In this document: positions 50,201-61,159 of the stretch, piece after piece
Layout of the letters: the number at the start of each line of letters is the position of its first letter
How positions within the stretch are numbered: position 1 is the stretch's first letter
NCBI RefSeq assembly: GCF_022458985.1
Contig: NC_061777.1
Span: forward strand, 20,673,668-20,737,667
DNA from: Mugil cephalus
Taxonomy: Eukaryota > Chordata > Actinopteri > Mugiliformes > Mugilidae
Length of the DNA stretch: 64,000 bases
Reading direction: 5' to 3'
Translations under genes and position numbers: made by a program
The notes under the pieces: generated by a model
Seen by the model: only the letters and a program-made list of their open reading frames with translations
Database searches by the model: none
Told to the model about the DNA's origin: nothing

Positions 50201-53200
50201 GCCATTCCCACTGTTCTCTCTTTCCTGTCTTCCTGTCGGGCATCACAGATGAATGATGGGGTGGCTTTTTCTCACTCTTTTCACCAATTTTATGCTCCCT
50301 CAATCAACTCATGCACTTCCTTTGCACTCGTGCAGTACTCCTGTATCTCTCACATACACAAAGAAAACAAGGAACGCATTCATGAAACTGTTAGAATGAA
50401 CTCTCTGATCTGCATTCAGCGCTCATGTAAACATCACTGCTAAGCTGCTCTCGTAGTCAAGGAACCTGGCCAATTACAGAGCCAGGTGTATCGCATTTCT
50501 TTGTCCAGCCCTTGGGCAACATCTGAGGACAGAAGGATTTTCTATTGTTTTTTCTCCTATATAGGTCAGGTTTATCAGTTCATGTGCGGGCGTGCCTCTG
50601 TGGGCGCTGTGTGGTTTTCAGACAGTATGTCCTCTGTACCAGCCTCATTAAAAGAGGCATGGTTCACTAGGCAGCAAACACACACTCCATCAACCACCAA
50701 GCCATGTCCGTCTTTGTCCCCAACTCTGATCCCGTCTCCATTAATTCATCCCTTCACCTTCCATTATCCTTCTTACCACTGCTGGCCGCTCTAGCTCGGC
50801 AACTTGCAGCTCTGTCGGCAACACTGTGCATTAACAGCAGTCACACCATTTAAACAACTACTGCACTTTTATCATCCACTTTAACGTGTTGTTGTCTTTG
50901 CCACATAAACTGAAATTGGAACACAGGTATTGACCAAACTGAAGTAGACGATAATAGTCGTCACTAGTTTATAACGCAACTCAGACCCAGGTTGACTCCT
51001 CGTCATTCATTAGTTAACCCCCGTGTCCTTCTTGCCTCCAGGTGCAGCAGAAGCAAAGTGGTGAAGATGAAGAGACTCCGGCTCGAGAGACTGACAGCCA
51101 GTATGGGACCTGGGAAACAGGGCTGCACACTGATGACAGGTAGCTGACAGTACACAGACTCCACTCATAGACCACACACAGATGGATGTGTGCGCTCAAA
51201 CCATTGCAGCTTGAAAATAACATAAAATAAAATAGCTGCAATAGTTCAATGTTGACAAGAGAGTTAAGCAGAGACGGTTAAGGAAATAATACATTGCCAA
51301 GGTAGTTTATGATAACTGGATTATAATAATACTGGATCAAACTTGACACTAACATATGACTTCATTGATCTGTAATAGAGACATGGTGGAGCGCTGTAAT
51401 AAAATTGAAATGATTCAGTAAAAATATATTTTTTAAAAAATCAAATTATGCAGAAAGTCCGTCAGCCATGATATGAACGGGGAGTTTGATGAAAAACAGA
51501 AGGGCAGCACGCAGTCCTTCACTAAAATGATCTTCATGATTGCTTTAATGTCCAGTTTATGTTGAAAGAAAATAAGAATATGTGTATGAGGAGGAGGTTG
51601 TACTTTGTGGTGTTGTTAAACTACAAATACAAAGCCTGTTATTAAGCCTAATCACTTGACTAAATGTGTAATAGAAACATGTGGCGTTACAACACAGTTT
51701 ATCAGTTCTACCGACCGCAGCCTCCAAAATGAAAACATAGTTAAATCAACAGCCCTCAGTTAGTTTAAACAAATGCTGAATATCACAACCTTTACAAAGC
51801 TGAGATTTAAAGCAGCTTTGTAAAAATATTAGACGTCATGTTCACTGGTGCACTGAATGAACTGGTAGGTGAGTGTTTATTTTACAACACTTTAAATCAT
51901 GAGTGATCAGATGAAAGATTCTGTGATAAAGAAATCTGTCCATACTATAGAATAACTAATCTTTTAGTATTATATAATTATTTAAAGACAATTACCTGAA
52001 AATGTACAACAAACAATTCATCCCAACACATCTGGCCTATGTAGCTACAGCCTAATGATGATTGATGGCTGAAATAACCTCAACACTAACACAGACTGAT
52101 CTTACAATCTATTCTGCCCCCGTGTGGTCAAAACATGAAATCACAATATTGGTGAGAAGGAAGACTAATTCTAATTCAATCCTGTTAAATATATAATACA
52201 TATATCTGTCATGGTGTTTTTACATGTGTCATCTAAATCACAGTTTCCTATAGTCTTCACAGGATCAAAACAGAAGCTGTGATGCTGCTTTATTGTAACC
52301 GTGGTCACTTTCGGCCACGCACCTCTTTTCAGAAATGTTTCAAAATGTCTTTTCTTATTATTTTTTCTGCGTATGGCAGCTTGACTCCTGCCACTCCCAG
52401 TTCAGAGAGCAACCTCAGCCCTTCACCAAGGAAGCCCAGTCCGCCTCACACGCCTGGAGATCATGCCTCCCAGCCTGAAACTGACACTCCGATGGGCCTC
52501 CCTCCCTTGACCTCATCTGAGAGCGAGCCGCTCCCTTTTCCTGATGTAAGTGTTATCTGAGTCAACTGCAGCTGTGTTCTGTTGACAGAAAGTTTCACCA
52601 CGCGTACAGATCTGTAATGTCTCATGCTCTTATTTCTAAGACGACCACATCTGAGTTCGTAGATGCTGGTCAATAACTAGGGTTATGTATTGGGTCAAAT
52701 ATGTGTCAAGTTCTCGATTACGGTCAACATGTTGTGTAATGCATTTCCCTTTTGCAGGCACCGACCACTCTGTTAGACACCAGCGCTCTCCGCTCTAAGG
52801 CCCAGCTGGGGAAGAAACGTGCCCCTCGGACACGGCCCTCCAGGGCCCCACGTCAGAATGTAGCGCAGACAGAGAGAGACGGAGGACCCACTGAGGACTG
52901 GCTCTACAGAGACTCCACAGGTTAATACTTGTGCTTCTTCATATTTAGTTTCACCTTTACACCAAACAAGACCAGGTGATGCATACACCTATCAGCCAGA
53001 ACAATATGGCCGCTAAAAAGTACAGGGATTATAACACTGACTATCTTGTTGTCATGGCATCTGGCAGTGGGTATACAGAGAGTATGCACTGACATCACTG
53101 CTGCCCGGGCCGCGCCCCCTTGAGTGGCAAAAGCATGGTGAAATGTACCGGTAAATACAGTGAAACCGGGAAAAATGTGGATTATCGGATCAAATTGAGG

Positions 53201-55254
53201 GCAATTTGTCTCTACAATGATCCACACAGTATGGATTTGGAAAAGTTGATAAGCTTCAGTTTCAGTTATAATAAATGTAGCGACATAAAAAGATGCTAAC
53301 GCATAGAGCTTTACGTTAGCCATACGATACTGTAGCGTCCGACCGGACGTTAAAAGGATGATGAGGAGTGATAGCAGATATTCCATTTATTGTTTTGTTA
53401 TTTATTGTTGAGACTGAGTTACTGTCGGCTGTAATGACACCAAAACAACAACGTCCACAAACGTATCTGACAGCCTTCCAGAAGTAACTTAAGGTATGAC
53501 TTCATCAAAAAATACAGCATAAAGTAATATTTCCTGACACAAAATGTGAAATGTGAATGTTCCTACCTTCCTGTCGTTTCTTCTAATGCAGGGATCCATT
53601 AACTTCTCTTTACTTTGGCAGTCGGAGATAAAAAATATATCTGACTACTTTTCAAATCTGTTGGTTCAGTCAATCACATAACAGCTCTTCACCATTTTTT
53701 AAATTGATTGCACAATTTAGACGCTATTAAAGCCCATGATTCAAACTAATGCAGCTAATCTCCGTGCTCAACTGTCACTTTTTGCCGCTCAGCGGCCGTA
53801 ACCACGGAGACTTGGGTTGCTGTGACGTCACGTACATACCCTCTATTAGGCAGTGAACATTTTGTCCTCAGGTTTGGCCAAACTATCACAGCCTCTCCAA
53901 ACCTGCAGCTCTTGAGTGGTTCCCAGAGTGCAGTGGTCAGTACCGATCAAAAGTGGTGACATGGCAACAGGAGGACTATGGGCGACCAAGACTCACTGAT
54001 GCACATGTGGCCTGGAAAGTGGCCCATGTGGTCTGATCCAATAGACGAGCCGTTGTTCCTCAGACTGCTGAAAACGTGAATGTTGCTTCTGATAAAAGGT
54101 GTCAGGACATGCAGTGAGTCAGTTTGTTGTGTATGAATAGCATGGGAGCAGTCAGGTTGACCACGTTGTCCCCTGTTCACTGCTGAAACTGTCTGCAAGG
54201 GACACGTGAGCATCAGAAAAGGGGCGTTGAAAACGATCTGATAAATCACATTTTCTTTTATATCATGTGGATGTTTGCGTGCATGTGATTCTCTTATGTG
54301 GGAGCATGTGGCACCATGATGCAACAGACACACCTTTGCTGTTGCCATGGCACTGTTCTTCTTCTTCTTCTTCTTCTTCTTCTTCTTTAACAGTTTTCAG
54401 ATACTGGTACAGACCAAAGTTACATCAACATAAATGTTCCCTGAAAAACATTAGATTCTAACATCAATGTTATTCACCTCACTGGTTGGTGGTTTTAATG
54501 TTGTGGCTGATAGTTATATCACACTGAACATCGGTTAAGCATTTACACGACGTCGCGAGACACCTGGCATTCATTAAAAATCTGCTATGACACTTTGGTT
54601 CGCTTGTGGGGAATTTATGGCTGGCATTTAGGGGAAAGTCCTGAACCTTTTAGTGGAAAACACCCGATAATTTGTGTTCTGCCTACGACAGAGGCAAAGG
54701 CCGAGAGTAAAGACGATGACTCAGACTCTGAGGAGCGCACCAGAGGAGCTGATGCTGGCACCGCTGTCGCCTCGCAGCCACAGAGGATCGCCCTGTTCCC
54801 TGGCATGGACCCTTCAGCTTTAAAAGTGAGCCAGCATCTGTTCTTCCACCGCACACCATCACTCGTACCCACCCCTGATGCAGTGATTAGTACATAGATT
54901 ATGCCTGAAATCTAATAACCATGTCTCACTTGTTGTTAAGGCTCAGCTGAAGAAAAGAGGTGACACTGACAGTCAGACTGATGGACCTGCTCCCTCCCCT
55001 TCCCAGATGTCTCGCTCCCCCAAGTCCCCTTTCCTCCCACGGGGAGCGCTGGTGCTGCCCCCACCTGGAGGGAAAGAAAATGGGTGAGCAGCAGCAGTCC
55101 TAAATTCGTCAAAATGAATGTCACATTGTTTCCCTCTGCGACTGTCTGCTTAGCTACCGCTGTCTCTTATACTTGTAGTGAGGAGAACTCACCCCAGTGG
55201 TTGAAAGAGCTCAAGTCCAAGAAGCGCTCGAGTCAATATGAAAGTGAAACCTAA
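35235..55254 (+). CDS. kiaa1671: KIAA1671-like protein with tankyrase-binding-type C-terminal domain
   Basis: This is a large scaffold-like protein related to tankyrase-1-binding protein (TNKS1BP1/TAB182); its cellular role is poorly known. Exons: 35235-36511, 36616-36697, 37467-40319, 40984-41109, 51042-51139, 52380-52545, 52758-52920, 54692-54825, 54941-55083 and 55179-55254. These give about 1705 aa in one frame. Exon 1 is proline/lysine-rich (KPLPGPKPRLTPKPYAVEK; TIKPILAPKPQTKPRP). Exon 3 (2853 bp) has VRASLFENVVERHSV and KATYFALTGQ, then about 400 residues (about 795-1195) of E/R/K/Q-rich helix or coiled coil. The last 165 residues form the family's C-terminal domain: ALFPGMDPSALKAQLKKR, MSRSPKSPFLPRG and SPQWLKELKSKKRSSQYE. 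crybb3 lies directly downstream, as in human 22q11, which favours KIAA1671 over TNKS1BP1. The start MAAQVEVQTGE was chosen as the first ATG after a likely acceptor near 35220; upstream open sequence is not protein-like. Confidence 0.9.
37000..37114 (+). CDS. Candidate alternative exon of the KIAA1671 gene
   Basis: An acceptor (GTGTTTACAG) and a donor (AAG|GTAGAA) bound 115 bp. Read after the 36511 donor, it gives SFYGAKPVSIQNKISIEEMG and then RCSKKGLPPQMYKAVELKK, and returns to phase 0 for the 37467 exon. It begins in phase 2 and ends in phase 0, exactly like the 36616-36697 exon, so only one of the two can be included. Composition looks protein-like, but there is no family match from memory. 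Confidence 0.35.
39189..39260 (+). repeat. In-frame 18-bp coding minisatellite
   Basis: Four tandem copies of AGACAAAGGGAGATGGAA encode repeats of RQREME inside the long charged helix of the KIAA1671-like protein. Two copies of a 24-bp unit (EKERQKEI/M) and related 18-bp units (LEKQRE) follow directly. Unit lengths are multiples of three, so copy-number change would not break the frame. Confidence 0.95.
40498..40516 (+). mobile_element. Solo terminal repeat of the fish DNA transposon
   Basis: TACACTGATCAGCCATAAC matches the ends of the elements at 42349, 43013 and 48929. No partner end was found nearby. Confidence 0.5.
41972..41985 (-). promoter_or_regulatory. Weaker CTCF-like motif
   Basis: The reverse complement reads CCACTAGATGGTGG. 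It differs from the CTCF core at one strongly conserved position (T for C). It lies in the large KIAA1671 intron, between the upstream exons and the candidate internal promoter. Confidence 0.3.
42349..43013. mobile_element. Reverse-oriented copy of the fish DNA transposon
   Basis: Inverted ends TACACTGATCACCCATAATG (left, 42349) and TTATGGCTGATCAGTGTA (right, ending 43013) enclose about 630 bp. The interior includes GAACATTTTCCCCTGAAG and ACTTTGACACGTACCTCCTA, which are phrases of the same element. The open frame 42725-42979 inside it is not a gene. No transposase frame survives. Confidence 0.8.
45066..45125. repeat. CTCCCTCT tandem simple repeat
   Basis: About seven copies of an 8-bp pyrimidine unit with one change near the end. 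Long minus-strand frames across it are artefacts of the repeat. Confidence 0.9.
46317..46589 (+). CDS. Candidate alternative first exon of the KIAA1671 gene (short isoform)
   Basis: An ATG opens 91 codons beginning MEYLGDKLSVAHSQVSGWVG and continuing NVRRSFHGAISFLSNSVE, then a basic serine/arginine region (TNSLRSLASRSRESIRRFSL, RSQQRLSLRRRTAPNTPTA). The exon ends at a good donor, CCGCT|GTAAGA, in phase 0. The next downstream exon (51042) starts in phase 0, so joining gives an in-frame protein of about 350 aa. That protein would have this new N terminus plus the whole C-terminal tankyrase-binding-type domain, without the proline-rich and coiled-coil parts. Upstream stop codons in frame support 46317 as a true start. 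There is no known domain; the first 40 residues look amphipathic and could bind membrane. This is a second promoter by inference. Confidence 0.6.
48929..49164. mobile_element. Short (236-bp) MITE-like derivative of the fish DNA transposon
   Basis: The left end is TACACTGATCAGCCACAACG and the right end is TTAATGTTGTGGCTGTTCGG followed by TGTA. They are imperfect inverted repeats. The short interior marks it as an internally deleted, non-autonomous copy. Confidence 0.75.
50059..50081. repeat. TG dinucleotide microsatellite
   Basis: About 11 TG units in the large KIAA1671 intron. Confidence 0.9.
53076..53843. mobile_element. Nested transposon inserted in the older copy
   Basis: Imperfect inverted ends AGAGAGTATGCACTGACATC (left) and GACGTCACGTACATACCCTCT (right) bound 768 bp. 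TA dinucleotides flank both sides, as expected of a TA-target duplication. The outer element's text is interrupted exactly here (GCAGTGGGTA ... TTAGGCAGTGAACATTTTG). Sub-terminal CCGGGCCGCGCCCCC and GCTCAGCGGCCGTAACCACG are typical of a fish non-autonomous element. No coding frame. Confidence 0.7.
54356..54387. repeat. CTT trinucleotide microsatellite
   Basis: About ten CTT units within the outer transposon copy. Confidence 0.9.
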
Positions 55255-56943
55255 TTAAATAATGAGGTCAGTTTCTGAGTTTTCTCTATGTGTGTATTTT
55301 AAAAGTTAACTAAAGCTCATCAATGTTTGACACGTGTTCTCCTTGTTCTCCCTGAAGGTTGCCTTAACAGATGAATCTGTATGAAACAGAGGCCTTAACG
55401 TTTGACCCAGAGAGGAGGAGGGAGGGGTGACTCTACAGCTGCTGATGTTTTTGATTTTGTTTCTTTGTTTTCCATTTTATTTTTTTGTTTTCTTCCCACC
55501 TGGGTTGATAAATGTGCATGGTGCCTTTTTTTAAAGAAGAGTCTTTGTCTTAAGGAAAAAGAAAAACGAGCAAGGAGTAAAAACATCAAGCTGCTCTGCT
55601 TCATCCATTTCATGCTTGAAGCTGTGGAAGCTCTCCTGCGTCAGGAGGGACTACTTCACGTGAACACTTTAATAGGGACCAGGAGGAGTCGGGGAAAAGG
55701 ACAACAGGCAGTTATTGGCGATTATTTCCTGTCGGGCCGCATTTCAGGAAACTTTTGGGACCACAACGCCTCTGAATCCTGGATGTGCTTCATCTCGTGC
55801 TGGACGACAATCCAGCCAAACCTGTTGGACATGTTTGTTTCCTCACTTAACTAATGTGTATATGTCGGCTTCATTGGCCAGATTTATATGTTGTTATCTG
55901 TGCAGGTTGTTGATAGGAGTCAGGCATTGCCATAGGATAACATTTCAGACACTAATGATTTTTTGAATATAGAGAACAAATCACCACTGACTTGATCGTC
56001 AGTGAGAGTGTGTATCATGTTAGAAACTGTAATCAGGAGATGTTATATTTGTACTATCAACGATTTAACAAAGACAGAGAGATAGTTTTGGAAGAAGGAA
56101 AAAAAAAAAACACACTTCGCTACAATAGAGGCTCCACAGCCTTTTACTTTGATACACTCCACAGCCTAACGGTGTCACAGTTGCTGAATACTGTACATGT
56201 TTTTGTCTCTGTGGAAAAGGGACAGGGGGACTTTTGGACATCTATCAATCATGCACACTTCTAATCAGCACAAATACACTCCTCAGCCTTATGAAATCAC
56301 CGTGTTTAGATTGACTGACTGTAGCTATAAGCATCCAGTATAAGGCATACTTTCACCTTGCAGCCCTCACACACTCCTCGACAATGTTTCCCCCATCGAA
56401 TATGCAATTTTCCCTCTCTGTCCTCCCCCATTACATGTGCATGCACAATCTTGACATGAGGCTTCGTTCTATCTGACAGGGTCAGAGTGTCGGGGTGTTG
56501 GCTTACACTACTCCAGTGGAGGAATGTTTCACTCACTAAACTGCTGAAATGACTCTTTACCGCTCCAGACAAATGTGAACATCTGCACCTCCTTTACAGA
56601 TCGACTGTCTTTCCTCTTCACATTTGCCACTCGCCCGTTCACTCTGCGCTTCTCTAAAGCACTTTGTCACTCGATGCACTACAGCACTGACCTCTGCCCC
56701 CTCTCATCAGCCATGTCTTCTCCTCTACTGTCGACCTGCTCATGCAATGCAAGAAAGTGTGTTGATGGAGTGGAGACTTCGGAGTGACTTGTCCCTGGTT
56801 TCTATGTACATGGATGTTTTATTTTGTCATAAAATTTGAGGGTTTATTTTTTATGTCCTTCTTTGTCCATTTTTTTATTTGAAAGTAAAGATGTATATTG
56901 CACTGTGTTGTACTGGCCAGTGTCCTAAAGTGAATAAATTCTT
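55255..56943 (+). other. 3'UTR of the KIAA1671 gene
   Basis: Non-coding DNA follows the stop at 55252-55254. The open frame 55402-55854 lies wholly in it and has no splice entry or family resemblance. AATAAA signals occur at 56933-56938 and 56944-56949. Confidence 0.55.
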
Positions 56944-56949
56944 AATAAA
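56933..56949 (+). terminator. KIAA1671 poly(A) signals (two in tandem)
   Basis: AATAAA at 56933-56938 and again at 56944-56949, about 1.7 kb past the stop codon. These are the likely end of the KIAA1671 transcript. Confidence 0.55.
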
Positions 56950-58320
56950 ATTTACTTGACTTGAGCTACAGCCTCTGGTGTTTCTGCTGTGAATGTCAAA
57001 AAGCAACATTATCTGGACATTTCTGCTCTGACAAGCTGGTAAAGAGGGCCGGCTCCATCCTGGACTGTCCTCTGGACTCAGTGGAGCAGTCCAACATCCT
57101 GAACATCCTCCCGACGGCGTCCCAGCGTCCTCATATGGGGACACTATGTCTGAGGTTTGTGGCAACTTATTCTGCTTCATTTAGACCTGTTGACCTCATA
57201 AGGAGACACTTTTATCTGCCATGTAGTGGCGGCAAACGGTCAATACACTTGTTTATTTATGCTATTAACTTTTCTAGCTCTCTTGATATGACAAATAAAT
57301 TTAATCAAGTTGAAAGTACTCGATTGAGGACATTGGGATTTCATTTCTTTCCAATTCTGTTTTGCATTAAAATAAGCAGGTTTATTTTTTGGTACACATT
57401 GGTGACTTGAATTGTAATATACGGTGAAATAATCCCTGTGTCCACATATTTGTTTTTCAAAAACTACTTCCTGTTCAAAAATTATGCTTATTTTTTTTTT
57501 ATACTATGTGTATGTGTGTGTCTGTGTATATGTGTATTACACACATAATATAAAGGTTATTATTATTACTATTAGTAGTAGTAGTATTAGAATACATCTA
57601 TTATTGATCTATTAAGAAGGGGTGGGATAAAGTAAGTTTACACTTCCTCCCACGCCTTTTTGGACATGTAAAGGATGGCTTATTTAGTTTATGTTTACTT
57701 TATATTTTATTTTAATTACTGTTATTTATGTTCATTGTGTCCATTCCTGTAAGATTATTTTGTTTTTGTTTTTTGCATGTTTGAAAAAAACTAAACTACT
57801 TTATAGGTCCTGCTAATCCCAAATACCTAAAGATCTTAATCTTATTTTAAAGACATTAAGATGCTTTCCAAACAACTGCTTGCGTCTCGGGAGGTTATGA
57901 TGCTGGAGGAGATCTACTGGAGGTCCTTTGTCCTGACACAAGTCAGACTCTTAAATGGTAGCACTGCTGCTCAGATCCCTCTACATGTAAAAGGCCACAT
58001 ACATCCTGTGTATCTCAGGTATTTTATGTATAATGTCATTGTGTTTTCTCATGAGAAATACTATTAGAGTACATGAATAATTTGAATTATGTTCACAGTG
58101 TACAGTATATTCAACCTCCACCACTGTGTTTCCTTTTCACCTTTTTATTTAACTGTACTTTTTTTTTGTCAGCCTTGGTACAGTGACTGTAAATATTAAT
58201 ACCTTCAATACATTATGTTTTGGATTTATTTATTTATTTTTGTATAATACTTTCCCCAGAAAGAGAAAAGTGCGAGAAACCTTTGTGTGTTTGAGACTGT
58301 GGTGACAGAGTGTGTGTGTT
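56950..58320. other. KIAA1671-crybb3 intergenic DNA
   Basis: AT-rich, with simple-sequence patches (for example around 57500-57600). No gene, RNA or full mobile element was recognised. Confidence 0.5.
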
Positions 58321-58332
58321 TGTGTGTGTTTG

Positions 58333-58632
58333 TGCTGAGCTGGGCTGTTTGCTGAATCCTCTTGGCTCTCTATCACTGTGCCCGCACACAGTACTCGCTG
58401 GCAGCCGGGCAGCCGGGCATGGCAGCGTGTGCCAACACAGCTGCCTATTGAGAAGCAGTGTTACGGACACAATGTGAGCGACAGACTTGCTGCATCAACA
58501 GCTCCCCCTTTTCTGCTGTTGTGGCCAGAAATAAACCATAAATACCCCCCTGTCCCTGCCCTCTAATGGCTCAACCCCACCAAGTGGCACCGACAAAGAG
58601 GGACAGTACCACTTCCTAGCAGGCATACCCAG
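58333..58632 (+). promoter_or_regulatory. Candidate crybb3 promoter and untranslated exon 1
   Basis: Two Maf half-sites TGCTGA (58333-58338 and 58350-58355) and a TATA-like CATAAATA (58537-58544) precede a short segment. That segment ends in a usable donor, CCCAG|GTAAAA, at 58632/58633. Beta-crystallin genes normally have a short non-coding exon 1 and lens-specific promoters with Maf sites, so this arrangement is plausible. Motif reading only. Confidence 0.4.
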
Positions 58633-58952
58633 GTAAAAGCCTCATTCTGGGATACATAGGGATCACTAACAGCGGTTTATTAATTCCAGACACATCAGCG
58701 ACAGCTCAGGTTTGGAGCACGTTAGAACATAGAGCCTGATGAAGGACGTATGAGTGTAAACTAAAAAATAAGTTTGTATAATGTTAATCGGATGTTACCT
58801 GCTTTAGGTCAGAATATATACACTCCTCCTGGTCGGGGGTGAGTTGTAAATTAAAGCTGTGACATTCTGCCTGTGTACATGCATGATGGATAGTGCTTTG
58901 TCTGTGCATGTGTGCTGCTATCAAAAAAGTGGAGGCATAGTGGACCAAGAGG

Positions 58953-60280
58953 ATGTCAGAGCAGCAAAGTGCCCCGGAGCAGCTGGCTGCTGGGAAGAGC
59001 CAGGGTGGAGCTGGAGTCACATACAAGGTATTTCAACAGCCTTCTGTAAAGAGATGAAAGCCGGGGTCGATCGGGGAAGGGCACGCGTTCCAACTATTTA
59101 GTCAAAGATCTGACCGTTTTTTTTTTTTTAAATCATTACACTATTTTTCTGGAAACTTTTTTGAGTACCACCCTCCCCCACCCTAACTCCAACTACCAGC
59201 GGCAGTGGGTAGTGGAACAGTGTTGCTTCTCTCTCTTTGTGATTCAGGTGGTGCTGTTTGAGTTCGAAAACTTCCAGGGCTGCAAGGCGGAGTTTTCTGC
59301 AGAGTGTAAAGATGTGACAGAGAAGGGACTGCCAAAGGTTGGCTCCATGATCGTCGAGTCAGGACCGTAAGTCAACGCCAGATCCAGTCTCTCTTCACGT
59401 CCTTTGACATGGCACAGTCGGAGAAAAGTTTTGCAAGACAACTACAACACATATTTCCTCCTGTTCTTTCTCAGCTGGGTGGGTTATGATCGTCAGGGGT
59501 TAACAGGAGAGCAGTTCGTTCTAGAGAAGGGCGAGTATCCACGCTGGGACACCTGGACGAACAGTCAGAACAGCTACTCCCTCTTGTCTCTAAGGCCTCT
59601 CAAAGTGGTGGGTGACTCGTCTCAGTGCAAATCTTTAACAGCAGAAACAAAAGTGCTTAATTACATTAACCTTCAAAAACACAATTAATGATTGTTTTAC
59701 TTTGTCAGCATCTACTTAAGATTTGGAAAATTGTGAAGTATCCTTGTGTTTGTTTCTCCATTGTAGGACAGTGCTGAACATAAAATACACCTGTATGAGA
59801 ACCCTGGGTTTGCAGGCAGGAAGATGGAGATCGTTGATGATGACGTGCCCAGTTTGTGGGGCCATGGCTTTCAGGATCGCGTAGCAAGTGTCCAGACTCT
59901 TAATGGAACGTAAGATCCTCCCTACCGCTCCCTACCACCCCCATTTCTCCCATGTTACACATTCATCCTGGTGTTTTGTTTCTTAGTGATTCTGTTACAG
60001 TCTCAAAGTGTCTTTTTTGTCTTCTTCCAGATGGGTTGGATACATGTACCCAGGCTACAGGGGTCGCCAGTTCATCTTTGAGCGTGGGGATTTCAAGCAC
60101 TGGAACGACTGGGAGGCCCCCGCACCCCAGATCCAGTCTGTCCGACGTGTGCGGGACATGCAGTGGCACAAGAGGGGCTGTTTCACTGTCTCCGACCCGG
60201 ATCCTGCTCCAGGCCCCGGCCCTGAACCCGACCCTGCCCCAGCACCTCCTGCCCCTCCTGCGACGGCTGGAGCCAGCTGA
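58953..60280 (+). CDS. crybb3: Beta-crystallin B3
   Basis: This is a structural refractive protein of the lens fibre cell. Five coding exons give 239 aa: 58953-59027, 59248-59366, 59475-59607, 59767-59909 and 60031-60280. Exon 1 codes the N-terminal arm [19 protein letters not shown] up to TYK, matching human CRYBB3 (MAEQHGAPEQAAAGKS). Each later exon codes one Greek-key motif, the invariant beta-crystallin layout: [16 protein letters not shown] (26-65), [19 protein letters not shown] (66-109), [19 protein letters not shown] (110-157) and [19 protein letters not shown] (158-208). [19 protein letters not shown] separates B3 from B1 and B2. After MQWHKRGCF there is an unusual tail of about 31 residues rich in Pro, Ala, Asp and Gly (residues 209-239); mammalian B3 stops almost at once. 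Directly downstream of KIAA1671, as in human. Confidence 0.95.
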
Positions 60281-60417
60281 GCAGGATCCTCTCCTCCCTC
60301 CCAACCTCTCCCACAGCCTCCCCCCACGCTGCCGACAGTGCCTGCCCTCTGCCTTAACCTAACCATGGCAAACGCTGCTTGTGCCCAATGCGGAGTGCCA
60401 TGTATGTTTCAGTGGCC

Positions 60418-60423
60418 AATAAA
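60418..60423 (+). terminator. crybb3 poly(A) signal
   Basis: AATAAA lies 138 bp past the stop, followed by a GT-rich stretch (TTGTTTGACCTTGAGTTTGTTGG, split here as TTGTTTGACC and TTGAGTTTGTTGG). A short 3'UTR is usual for crystallins. Confidence 0.7.
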
Positions 60424-61159
60424 ACTTGTTTGACCTTGAGTTTGTTGGTGATGTTATACTTGTAAGTCGAAGCTGAAATGGCTTCTTTAACTGAGATACG
60501 AGAGATTTGGATTTTTTTTTTTTTTCTTAAAAAAAAAAAACAATCTCTGAGAGGTAAAATTGACATCTATGTGGAAATAACGTAGCCTACATTTGGCAGA
60601 TATTGTTCCTCAAGATTAACTGCAGATGTGTTTTGGTCATTTATTTCCAAGTCATCATGCGTGCGCCTTTTAATGCTTGTGTTTTCCTATTTTAGTCAAA
60701 CTCTAAACCTCATTAGGAGCACACGACTTATTCAGTGAATATGCGGATACGCATCTGCTCAACAGCAATGGAAATGATGTCATGCTGTATGTATGCTTGC
60801 TATTAAAACAGAGTGAACCGCATCCCCCTCCATACTCATCATTTTGCATTGGATGGTTAATGATCCTCATGATGAATAGTCACCAGGTAAAGATTAGGAG
60901 CAAATGAACTGTATCATTTCAACATTGAAATGCATCTGTAAAACTAAAAACTATTGCAGCTTTGATAGGTTAAAATGTAGGCTTGATGATAATAAGTCTG
61001 TATTACACAATTCAAATGGATTCCATCTGCACACATGATCACTTTTTGCCATGACATTAAAGTTCACATGCAGTAGATGCTGACGTAATATTCAAGAAAC
61101 GTTCTCCTCAAACCCTTATTGAGAGGTAACCTCCATTTTACTTGTGTCAGTATCACGCG
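60424..61159. other. Intergenic DNA after crybb3
   Basis: AT-rich non-coding sequence with A- and T-homopolymer patches near 60511-60541. Nothing further is supported. Confidence 0.5.

Larger units (their letters stand above)
46590..51041. other. Second part of the large KIAA1671 intron
   Basis: This is intronic DNA with a short transposon derivative (48929-49164) and a TG microsatellite (50059-50081). Open frames are scattered and unsupported. Confidence 0.5.
52984..54513. mobile_element. Larger, interrupted copy of the fish DNA transposon
   Basis: The left end is ACACCTATCAGCCAGAACAA and the right end is TTTTAATGTTGTGGCTGATAG. After an insertion at about 53076-53843 the interior reads on as the element: GAACATTTTGTCCTCAGG, ACCTGCAGCTCTTGAGTGG, AGTGGTCAGTACCGATCAAA, GGGCGACCAAGACTCACTG and GTGGTCTGATCCAATAGACG. 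It retains more interior than the other copies but is clearly decayed, with stops and gaps. It lies between KIAA1671 exons 52920 and 54692. Confidence 0.8.

Noticed and set aside
55402-55854. 150-codon plus-strand frame after KIAA1671
   Set aside because: It lies in the 3'UTR before the poly(A) signals and has no domain or splice entry.
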